Positions 1 to 6,732 of a DNA stretch of 22,794 bases are shown in pieces. Both the position numbers and the translations under genes were made by a program. This DNA is from an uncultured Clostridia bacterium (GTDB lineage Bacteria; Bacillota; Clostridia; TANB77; CAG-508): assembly GCA_944393455.1 (NCBI GenBank), contig CALYAH010000049.1:1-22794 (forward strand). Reading direction: 5' to 3'. The notes beneath the pieces were generated by a model. That model ran no database searches and had not been told where the DNA came from. It saw only the letters and a list, made by a program, of their open reading frames with translations. How positions within the stretch are numbered: the first letter of the stretch is position 1; each line of letters begins with the position of its first letter.

Positions 1-1564
1 AATCAACAAATGTGGAATTCCATTATAAACAGATAATTCTACTACTTTTGGGTCTACCATAACAAATTTAACTTCACTTGGCTTTGCATTATAAATAATA
101 CTTGTAATAATTGTATTAATACACACACTCTTACCTGAACCTGTCGAACCTGCAATTAATACGTGTGGCATTTTAGCTATATCAGCTAATTGCACATTTC
201 CTGCTACATCTTTTCCAAGTGCTATTGTTAATTTTGATTTATTTTGCTTAAATTCCGGGCTGTCTAGCACTTCTCTAAAATGTACTACTTCTTTTTCTTT
301 GTTTGGCACTTCTATTCCTACTGCTTGTTTTCCTGGGATTGGTGCTTCAATTCTAATAGTTTCAGCTGCTAAATTAAGTGCTATGTCATCTGCTAAGTTT
401 GCAATTTTACTAACACGTACTCCTTCTGCTGGTTTTAATTCATATCTTGTAATAGCTGGCCCTACTGATACATTTTCTACTTTTGCTGATACTCCAAAAC
501 TATACAATGTTTTTTGCAAGCGTGTTGCTGTATCTGTTAAAGCTTTTGCTCCTCCTTTTAATGTCTTTTTACCAGCTTTACTCAAAAGCTCTACTGGTGG
601 ATATTCGTAATGTTCATCTTCCACAATTTGTGCATGTTCTAGTTGTAATACTGCTTTTTTCTTTTCTTCTTTTTGTTCTTCTACATCTTTAAATAAATTA
701 CTGTCAATAACATCTGGTTGCATTTCCATATTTTTCTTTTTGCTATCTCTTGTTAATGGTTCTAAGTCCTCTCCAGAGTGATCATATTTCCTTAATGTTG
801 TTTTTTCCTCTTGTCCATCCACAATTCTTCCACCAAAGTTGATTTTTATTTGGTTATCCATAGGTGATTTTTCTTCTTTTTCCAATTTTGCTAATTCTGC
901 TTTTGCACGTCTTTCTTCTCTTAATCTTTTTCTTTTTTGTGCAGGTGTTTCTTTTTCTTCTTCATATTCCTTAGCTAATTGTTCTTTTCTTTCTAATCTT
1001 TCTTCACGTTTTTCTTCAAATTTGTCTACTAACATTTGAATAATATCTGATAAATTTATTCCAAATGTAAATACAAGTAATATAATTGCAATTCCTATAC
1101 AAAGAATAACAGCTCCTACATCTCCTAATAATTTAGCAAGAGGTACTGCTGCAACAGCCCCGTATTGCTCCTCCACCTTTACTTTGAGAACCTAAATAAT
1201 AAGCATCTTTTACTAGTTCTGACAATTCTTTAGATGATTGTAATTCTCCTGATGATATTTGAAATATACTAAATACGATTGCTAAGCTTACAATCGCTGC
1301 TCCATATTGGATAAGTTTTGCATATAGTTCATCTCTTCCATCACAAGCTAATTTGATGGCAATTGCAAAACTTCCTATTGGAAGAACATATTGCATAATT
1401 CCCATCATTCCACCTAAGATTTCATTTAATTTTAGTCCAACTACTCCTGATTTTGTATAAATCAAAACAGCTAAAAGTATACTAAGTACAATAAGTGTTA
1501 CTACTGCTAAATCTAACTTTGAGGCTGTTTTTCTTTTTTTATATCTTCTTTTCTTTTTAGCCAT
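1..1564 (-). CDS. ftsK: DNA translocase FtsK/SpoIIIE, N-terminal part, apparent +1 frameshift, partial at window edge
   Basis: This is the N-terminal two thirds of an FtsK/SpoIIIE DNA pump, which moves chromosomal DNA through the division or sporulation septum. It has a basic N-terminus, membrane segments near residues 18-37, 50-73 and 86-105, a fourth one just after the frame break, a charged linker, the alpha domain and the start of the motor domain. The Walker A motif GSTGSGKS lies at 127-150. The gene continues beyond position 1. The reading frame changes at 1160-1162: the zero frame reads Ile-Arg(CGG)-Gly-Cys and stops at 1133, whereas skipping one base gives Ile-Gly-Ala-Val-Ala-Ala-Val and an open frame to the window edge. 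I prefer the start at 1564 (MAKKKRR) over an ATG at 1573, because the AGAAGGG ribosome binding site touches the earlier ATG but sits 8-9 bases before the later one. FtsK and SpoIIIE cannot be told apart here. Confidence 0.93.
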
Positions 1565-1588
1565 TTCTACCATCCCTTCTATTCTTTA

Positions 1589-1638
1589 AAAGTCAGACTT
1601 CAAAAGTCTTTGACTTACGACTTCTGACATCTGACTTT
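1589..1638. repeat. intercistronic inverted and direct repeat, GTCAGA/AAGTC type
   Basis: The gap between ftsK and the upstream coiled-coil gene holds an inverted repeat, AAAGTCAGA (1589-1597) and TCTGACTTT (1630-1638). A nested hairpin, AAGTC (1604-1608) with GACTT (1612-1616), lies inside it. Read on the minus strand, the segment is also a run of short GTCAGA/AAGTC direct repeats. It may fold in the mRNA just before the ftsK ribosome binding site, or be a copy of a dispersed small repeat. No function can be assigned. Confidence 0.6.
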
Positions 1639-1645
1639 CGATTCC

Positions 1646-2149
1646 TTATTTTAATTCTTTTCTACTATTTTGAATTGTTTTAATTGTATCTTCCAAAGAA
1701 ATTTGCATTAAGTTTAATGCCTCTGTCATATTTGTTCCCAATTTATTTAAAGTTTCATTTAATACATCTTCTGTATTAGCAAGTAAACTATCTGCATACT
1801 CTTTTGTTCCTTTTGATATTTCTCTTGACATATCATTTGCTGTTTCAATGATTTCTGTTTTTTGGTCATAAGCTTTTCTAGTTATCTCATGTTCATCTAT
1901 CATTGCTATAATTCTATTTTCTGCTTCTTTCACAATTCCATCTGCTTCTTTTTGGGCTTCAACCAATATACGTTGTCTTTCCTCTTTAACCCATTTAGCT
2001 TGTTTTAATTCATCTGGAAGTTTAATTCTAATTTCTTTAATTAAATCTAACATTTCTTCTTTATCAACAACACCTTTGTTAGAAAACGGCAGACTTCTAC
2101 TGTTTTCTAATAAATCCTCTAATGTTTCTAATAATGTAAATATCTCCAT
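1646..2149 (-). CDS. coiled-coil protein, annotated in relatives as ATPase/V-ATPase subunit H-like
   Basis: A 167-residue, highly charged protein with no membrane segment or signal peptide. Residues about 45-115 are rich in Glu, Lys and Ala with heptad-like spacing (for example EAQKEADGIVKEAENRI), as in subunit b/H stalk proteins of ATPases and in DivIVA-like scaffolds. From memory, clostridial genomes often carry a protein of this kind next to rsmD, labelled as an ATPase, but no ATPase motif is visible. It starts 22 bases after rsmD behind a GGAAAGGGG ribosome binding site and is followed by ftsK, so the three are probably co-transcribed. A scaffold role is only an inference. Confidence 0.8.
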   Translation of the reverse strand: MEIFTLLETLEDLLENSRSLPFSNKGVVDKEEMLDLIKEIRIKLPDELKQAKWVKEERQRILVEAQKEADGIVKEAENRIIAMIDEHEITRKAYDQKTEIIETANDMSREISKGTKEYADSLLANTEDVLNETLNKLGTNMTEALNLMQISLEDTIKTIQNSRKELK

Positions 2150-2171
2150 GGTTTTACCCCTTTCCCATTTC

Positions 2172-2723
2172 CTACTTCTTTTTTAAGAAGATAAGATGCG
2201 CACGACCATATTTTCTTTGGTCTACTATCTCTATCGACAATTCTTCTATTTCTTTTTTTATTCTTTCTTCCTCATCTGTTTCTATAACAATAATAGAATC
2301 TCCTCCTATTAAATTCTTTTTTAATATAAGTTTTATAGCTTTAGATACAAAGTTCGTTTTATATGGAGGATCTATGTATATAATATCTATTTTTTCATTT
2401 ATTTCATTTTCTAGTAAGTTTTCAAATGACATATGATATACTTGTGCTTCATTTTCTAAATGTGTTTTTTCCACATTCTTTTTTATAACTTCAACTGCTT
2501 GTTTTTGGTTATCACAAAGGATTGCTTTTTTTGCACCTCTGCTAATTGCTTCTAATCCAACTGCTCCACTACCTGAAAACAAATCCAAAAATGTACAATC
2601 TGGAACCTCTTTTTGTATTATATTAAATAGTGACTCTCTTACTCTATCCAGTGTTGGTCTTGTATTGTTTCCTTCTAGTGTGTACAATTTTGTTCCTCTT
2701 GCTTTTCCACCAATTATTCTCAT
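2172..2723 (-). CDS. rsmD: 16S rRNA (guanine966-N2)-methyltransferase RsmD
   Basis: RsmD transfers a methyl group from S-adenosylmethionine to N2 of G966 in 16S rRNA of the small subunit. At 183 residues it is normal length. The N-terminus (MRIIGGKARG, then TRPTLDRVRESLFNII at about 21-36) is typical of the family. The SAM-binding motif DLFSGSGAVGLE is at about 47-58 and the catalytic DPPY motif at about 118-121. The start at 2723 is supported by AGGAAGG a few bases upstream. It is the first gene of a unit continuing into the coiled-coil gene and ftsK, with a candidate promoter in the 200-base gap before it. Confidence 0.95.
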   Translation of the reverse strand: MRIIGGKARGTKLYTLEGNNTRPTLDRVRESLFNIIQKEVPDCTFLDLFSGSGAVGLEAISRGAKKAILCDNQKQAVEVIKKNVEKTHLENEAQVYHMSFENLLENEINEKIDIIYIDPPYKTNFVSKAIKLILKKNLIGGDSIIVIETDEEERIKKEIEELSIEIVDQRKYGRAHLIFLKKK

Positions 2724-2752
2724 ATGCCTATCCTTCCTATTATGATATTAAC

Positions 2753-2781
2753 ATTTTATTCTTTTTTCTCTTGATGGTCAA
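2753..2781 (-). promoter_or_regulatory. candidate sigma-A promoter for rsmD unit
   Basis: On the minus strand, TTGACC (2781-2776) is followed by a 17-base spacer and TAAAAT (2758-2753), about 30 bases before the rsmD start. It lies downstream of the terminator that closes the sepF-divIVA unit, which fits a new transcription start here. Confidence 0.5.
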
Positions 2782-2875
2782 TAGTATTAATAGAAATGTA
2801 ACATATATTTAACAGTTCTGTAATATTATAGTCCTTTTGTAATATTTTTCCTCTTTTTCTCCTATTTACAGACGC

Positions 2876-2910
2876 AAAAAGACTATCTATTTTATAGATA
2901 GCCTTCTTTT
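2876..2910 (-). terminator. rho-independent terminator after divIVA
   Basis: A perfect 8-bp stem, CTATCTAT (2883-2890) and ATAGATAG (2894-2901), has a 3-base loop. It is flanked by an A-rich stretch on one side and, on the minus strand, by TCTTTTT. It lies 17 bases beyond the divIVA stop and separates it from rsmD. Confidence 0.85.
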
Positions 2911-2926
2911 GTGTTTCTACTATTTA

Positions 2927-3382
2927 CTAAGCATCATCTTTGTTTACATCTTTTAATAATTCTAATTGAGATATTAATAATGATTCCATTTTTGCTTTAT
3001 ATATATCGAATTGTTTTTTTACATCATCTAATTCTTTTCTTTTTGCAATGATTGCATTGTCCAATTCATTTGCTTGTTTTTGAGCTTCGCCTTTTGCTTC
3101 ACTTACTATTTGGTCTGCTTGTTGTTTAGCTATATTTTTTACGTCTTCAGCAGCAGTTTGAGCCATTACAAGTGTATTTTGTAATGTAGATTCAATACTT
3201 TTATAGTGTTCCAAGCTTTGTGTTAATTCCGCTATTTTCGCTTTTAGTTCAGTAGTTTCTTTATAATTTTTTGTATAATCTACTGTTAAATCATCTAAAA
3301 AATCATCTACTTCTTCAACACTATATCCATTCATCATTTGCTTTGAAAACTTTTTATTTTCTATATCTAGTGGTGTTATCAT
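2927..3382 (-). CDS. divIVA: DivIVA-family cell division/polarity protein
   Basis: A 151-residue DivIVA-family protein, a scaffold that recognises curved membrane at poles and septa. The N-terminal lipid-binding domain is clear: residues 1-30 carry MITPLDIENKKFSKQMMNGY followed by VEEVDDFLD, the family signature. The rest is a long coiled coil (about 30-140) with many Glu, Lys, Gln and Ala residues. The protein is on the short side for DivIVA. The start is supported by a strong AAGGAGGAG ribosome binding site. It sits 26 bases downstream of sepF, as in many Firmicutes division clusters, and is closed by its own terminator. Confidence 0.92.
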   Translation of the reverse strand: MITPLDIENKKFSKQMMNGYSVEEVDDFLDDLTVDYTKNYKETTELKAKIAELTQSLEHYKSIESTLQNTLVMAQTAAEDVKNIAKQQADQIVSEAKGEAQKQANELDNAIIAKRKELDDVKKQFDIYKAKMESLLISQLELLKDVNKDDA

Positions 3383-3408
3383 TATTTCTCCTCCTTATGG
3401 ATATATAA

Positions 3409-3885
3409 TTAGTTAATTCCATTATTTTTTAACCAAGAAACTGAAAGTTTACTTTTCATTTCTTCTCTTGCCATTTCATTTGTAATTTCATAGTTTGATG
3501 GCGCAACTAAGAAAATAGAGTTTGATACTTTTTGAATATATCCATCTAAGGCATATACTCCGCCACTAATAAAATCAACAATTCTTCTTGCTACATCTTT
3601 ATTTACATACTCTAAATTAACTATAACTGATTTTTTTTCTTTTAGAAAAGAGCATATTTCATCTGATTGTTCAAAAGTTGTTGGTTGTGATATTACCATT
3701 TTAATAGCATTTGGTTGTACTTGTGGCATACTTACTACTTTATTTTTTCTACCAAATAATTTTCTATCTTCTACTTCCTCTTCTTCATCATCATATTCAT
3801 ATACATTTTCTTCTTCTTCATATTCTGGTTCCGCTGAATCCATCCCAAACAAATCCCATACTTTATTCATTAAAGCTCCTGACAT
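3409..3885 (-). CDS. sepF: cell division protein SepF
   Basis: SepF is a membrane-associated partner of FtsZ that helps assemble the division septum. The 158-residue protein has the family layout: a short amphipathic N-terminal helix (about 3-15), an acidic linker (about 18-40, nearly all Glu/Asp/Tyr), and the globular SepF domain from about residue 60, with VISQPTTFEQSDEICSFL, SVIVNLEYVNKDVARRIVDF and SGGVYALDG. The start at 3885 has AGGAGG seven bases upstream. It leads a two-gene unit with divIVA. Confidence 0.95.
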   Translation of the reverse strand: MSGALMNKVWDLFGMDSAEPEYEEEENVYEYDDEEEEVEDRKLFGRKNKVVSMPQVQPNAIKMVISQPTTFEQSDEICSFLKEKKSVIVNLEYVNKDVARRIVDFISGGVYALDGYIQKVSNSIFLVAPSNYEITNEMAREEMKSKLSVSWLKNNGIN

Positions 3886-3934
3886 AAAAAAACCTCCTAA
3901 ATTTACTTCCTTTGTTTTGCATTTTACAGTCTTA

Positions 3935-3963
3935 AGTATCTACTTTTTTTGTCATATTGTCAA
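3935..3963 (-). promoter_or_regulatory. candidate sigma-A promoter for sepF-divIVA
   Basis: On the minus strand, a consensus TTGACA (3963-3958) is followed by a 17-base spacer and GATACT (3940-3935), 50 bases before the sepF start. Between it and the upstream gene is an imperfect hairpin (CAGAAAT/ATTTCTG arms at 3970-3999) without a clear T-tract, which may weakly terminate the upstream unit. Confidence 0.6.
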
Positions 3964-4016
3964 TATTTTTCAGAAATGTCATTAATTTTTAATATTTCTG
4001 TAATATTTTTGTAATA

Positions 4017-5315
4017 TTATTCCACCTTTTCCAGATTAGGACTAATTAATATTTCATCATATAATGAAATATTTTTGTATGACAAAATTTCCTTTTCAGA
4101 AAATCCTAATTCTTTTAGCTCTTCTGTTGTGTAAGATTCTACTATCGAATATTTTTCTCCCTGTTTTTTTATTTTTACTAATATTTTGCTTAAATATCCT
4201 GCTCGATTTCTTACCACATAGTCCAAACCATCTACATTCACAATTGCTTGATTAGGTACTTTTAATCCAGAGTTATTCCACCATATTAAATCAAAAGTTA
4301 TTTTTCTATAATTGGTTAGTTCTTCTATTTGCTCGTTTACTTTTAGTATTATAAGAATATTTTCGTCATCTTCATTTACAATGTTAACTATTTCAGCTGG
4401 AATTTCTGCATTGTTAGACAATCTTACATCTATCTTATCTCCTACTTGTGCTTGTTTAGCTTCTTCTGATGAAGTAATTGTTGCAATATAGCAACTAAAA
4501 TTGTCTATTATTTTCCCACATTCTTCATTTGTAGCTACAATTTTTCCAGTTTTTAAATCAAGATTCTCTAAATATTCCTTATTTAAAGATGAAAAATTAT
4601 CTGGCGTTAAAACTTCTTCTAGTCCATCCACTCTGTATGACACAATTCCACTCATAGGTGCCTTTACATACTCAGCCCCTGAATTTAATTGACTCTCATA
4701 TCCTCTTCTTTCCTCTATCAAACTATTTAAATATGAACCTTTTGGACTTGATTCCCCAGCGATTTTTGCTTTTTTTGCTACTAAATTTTCAATTTCTTTT
4801 TTGTATTCCTCCAATTTAGTAGCATCACTTACTTTCCTAATATCTGCAATTTTTTCATCAATTTGGTTTTCTAGTAATTTCATATCAGAAGTCGAAAGAC
4901 TATTATCACTTGTCATAACTTCCTGTATTTTAGTATCTAATTCAGCTATTTTTTGTTTTAAAGATTCTTCATTTGTACTATAATATCTAAATATATTTTC
5001 ATCCTTAGAAGCTTTTTCTCCCTCTGATTTAATTTGTTCCATTCCATTTTTATAATTTTCACCTTTTACAACTTTTTCATTTCTTATCACATAGCCAATT
5101 ACTGTCTCTTCCTGATATAATTTTCCTTCTTCTACTGTGAATATGTTAGTAGGTTGTTTAATCAAAAGATATATTGTGTATGCTATATAAATAACTACTA
5201 CCAACAAAATAAGATAGATAATAAATCTTTTTTTATCAACCTTATTTTTCTTTTTTGTTGCTTCATCATTTTTCTTAGTATTAACTTCTTTATTTATCTT
5301 CTCTCGTTTTCTCAA
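4017..5315 (-). CDS. HlyD-like membrane-anchored adaptor protein
   Basis: A 432-residue protein with a lysine-rich cytoplasmic N-terminus (about 1-28), one membrane segment (about 29-52), then an external region. The external part has a barrel-sandwich strand (GYVIRNEKVVKGENY, about 73-87), a long helical hairpin (about 95-215) and the returning strand APMSGIVSYRVDGLEEVL (about 219-236). This is the HlyD/membrane-fusion layout. No ABC transporter partner lies next to it. The start is TTG at 5315: GGAGGG lies six bases upstream, inside the last codons of miaA, and the two genes are two bases apart, so translation is probably coupled. Relatives near sepF are known in clostridia, but their role is not known to me. 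Confidence 0.8.
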   Translation of the reverse strand: MRKREKINKEVNTKKNDEATKKKNKVDKKRFIIYLILLVVVIYIAYTIYLLIKQPTNIFTVEEGKLYQEETVIGYVIRNEKVVKGENYKNGMEQIKSEGEKASKDENIFRYYSTNEESLKQKIAELDTKIQEVMTSDNSLSTSDMKLLENQIDEKIADIRKVSDATKLEEYKKEIENLVAKKAKIAGESSPKGSYLNSLIEERRGYESQLNSGAEYVKAPMSGIVSYRVDGLEEVLTPDNFSSLNKEYLENLDLKTGKIVATNEECGKIIDNFSCYIATITSSEEAKQAQVGDKIDVRLSNNAEIPAEIVNIVNEDDENILIILKVNEQIEELTNYRKITFDLIWWNNSGLKVPNQAIVNVDGLDYVVRNRAGYLSKILVKIKKQGEKYSIVESYTTEELKELGFSEKEILSYKNISLYDEILISPNLEKVE

Positions 5316-5317
5316 TT

Positions 5318-6232
5318 TTAACCCTCCAAAATAACTTGTATATTATTTTGTATTGTATCTTGTGCATTTAGCCATATTGTTTGCTTATTTTTTCTAAACC
5401 ATGTTAGTTGTCTTTTAGCATATCTTCTTGTTTCTTGCTTTATTTTTTCTATCATCTCTTCTTTTGTAGTATTTCCTTCTATGTATTCTACAACTTCCTT
5501 ATATCCCAAACCTTGCATAGCTGTTGGGAATTTTTCATATTTTTTATAAATTTTTCTAACTTCTTCAACTAACCCTTGTTCTATCATAATATCTACTCTT
5601 TTGTTAATTCTTTCATACAACTTTTCTCTATCCCAATCTAAAGCATATACTTTATAATCATATTCTACTTCTTTCTTCCTAGACTCTTTTTCTTGTTCTG
5701 TCTTATTTTTACCAGTTGCATGATAAATCTCTAAAATTCTTAAAATTCTCTTTTTATCATTTCTACTTATTTTTTCTATTGCTTTTGGATCAATTTTTTT
5801 TGCTTTTTCGTATAACATATCTAATCCGTTTTTTTCTGCTTGCTCTTCTAATGCTTTCCTATAAGTCTCATCAAACTTGATATCTTGGTATTCTATTTCA
5901 TAAATCAAACTATCAATATAAAGTCCTGTTCCTCCTACTACAATTGGTGTTTTTCCTTTTTCTAGTATTTCTTTTATTGCCTTTTTAGCATCTTTTTTGT
6001 AATCTGCTACACTATACCTTTCATCTGGTGAAACAAAATCAATTAAATAGTGCTTTATTCCTTGCATTTCTTCTTTAGTTGGCTTAGCTGTTCCTATATC
6101 CATATCTTTATAGATTTGCATAGAATCACAAGAAACAACTTCTCCATCAATCTTTTTAGCAAGTTCTATTGATAATGCTGTTTTCCCTGATGCTGTTGGA
6201 CCACATATTACTATTACTTTTTCTTTTTGCAT
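5318..6232 (-). CDS. miaA: tRNA dimethylallyltransferase MiaA
   Basis: MiaA adds a dimethylallyl group to N6 of A37 in tRNAs that read codons starting with U. The P-loop GPTASGKT is at about 11-18, followed by the family motifs SCDSMQIYKDMDIGTAKPT, the YLIDF loop and VVGGTGLYIDSL. The C-terminus has the usual RQLTWFRKN segment. Length (about 304 residues) is normal. An ATG at 6241 is also possible, but AAAGGA touches it and is better placed for the ATG at 6232. It follows the small membrane protein gene by about 24 bases and overlaps the ribosome binding site of the HlyD-like gene. Together with mutL upstream it forms the common mutL-miaA pairing. Confidence 0.95.
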   Translation of the reverse strand: MQKEKVIVICGPTASGKTALSIELAKKIDGEVVSCDSMQIYKDMDIGTAKPTKEEMQGIKHYLIDFVSPDERYSVADYKKDAKKAIKEILEKGKTPIVVGGTGLYIDSLIYEIEYQDIKFDETYRKALEEQAEKNGLDMLYEKAKKIDPKAIEKISRNDKKRILRILEIYHATGKNKTEQEKESRKKEVEYDYKVYALDWDREKLYERINKRVDIMIEQGLVEEVRKIYKKYEKFPTAMQGLGYKEVVEYIEGNTTKEEMIEKIKQETRRYAKRQLTWFRKNKQTIWLNAQDTIQNNIQVILEG

Positions 6233-6256
6233 TTCTATCATCCTTTTTATTTTTCA

Positions 6257-6721
6257 TTAATCAGTATTAGCATCCATTTGGACCTCTCCCTGATTAGTCA
6301 TTTCTCTAATTTTTAAAATTCCTTGTTGTGTGCTTTTCATATATCCACATTCTATAACTAAACAAATAATAAAAACAACTATTATTCCAAATATTCTTAT
6401 TAAGAAACTTTGTTTTTCAATGTCATCTTCATTTATTTTGTCTATTAATCTTGCTAATAACGGTAATACTATTATTCCATTTACTCCTGTAAAAACACTT
6501 ACAAGCATATTTTTTATTCCTGTACTAAGTTCTTCGTTATCATATTGTATTTCTTGTTTTGATATATTAAATATAAAAAGTGTAAGAAGATATATAACAA
6601 GCACCCCAATTGCAATTATCATTACTTTTTTTGATTTTTCTATTCCACCTAAGTTATGCCATGTCCAGGCAATTAATAATGCATATACTGCAATTGTTAT
6701 AAATATGATAAATATGTTCAT
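6257..6721 (-). CDS. unknown four-segment membrane protein between mutL and miaA
   Basis: A 154-residue hydrophobic protein with predicted membrane segments at about 3-20, 32-53, 68-90 and 104-126, and a polar, acidic C-terminal tail. I do not recognise the family. AAGGAG sits five bases before the start. It begins 11 bases after the mutL stop and ends shortly before miaA, so it is surely co-transcribed with both. There is no evidence that it takes part in mismatch repair or tRNA modification. Confidence 0.75.
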   Translation of the reverse strand: MNIFIIFITIAVYALLIAWTWHNLGGIEKSKKVMIIAIGVLVIYLLTLFIFNISKQEIQYDNEELSTGIKNMLVSVFTGVNGIIVLPLLARLIDKINEDDIEKQSFLIRIFGIIVVFIICLVIECGYMKSTQQGILKIREMTNQGEVQMDANTD

Positions 6722-6732
6722 TTTTTCTCCTT

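Noticed and set aside
1646..2149. True V-ATPase subunit H
   Set aside because: No other ATP synthase genes are near and no specific motif is seen; only the coiled-coil character is shared.
3964..4016. Strong terminator after the HlyD-like gene
   Set aside because: The CAGAAAT/ATTTCTG hairpin has bulges and no T-run on the minus strand, so it is only noted as weak.
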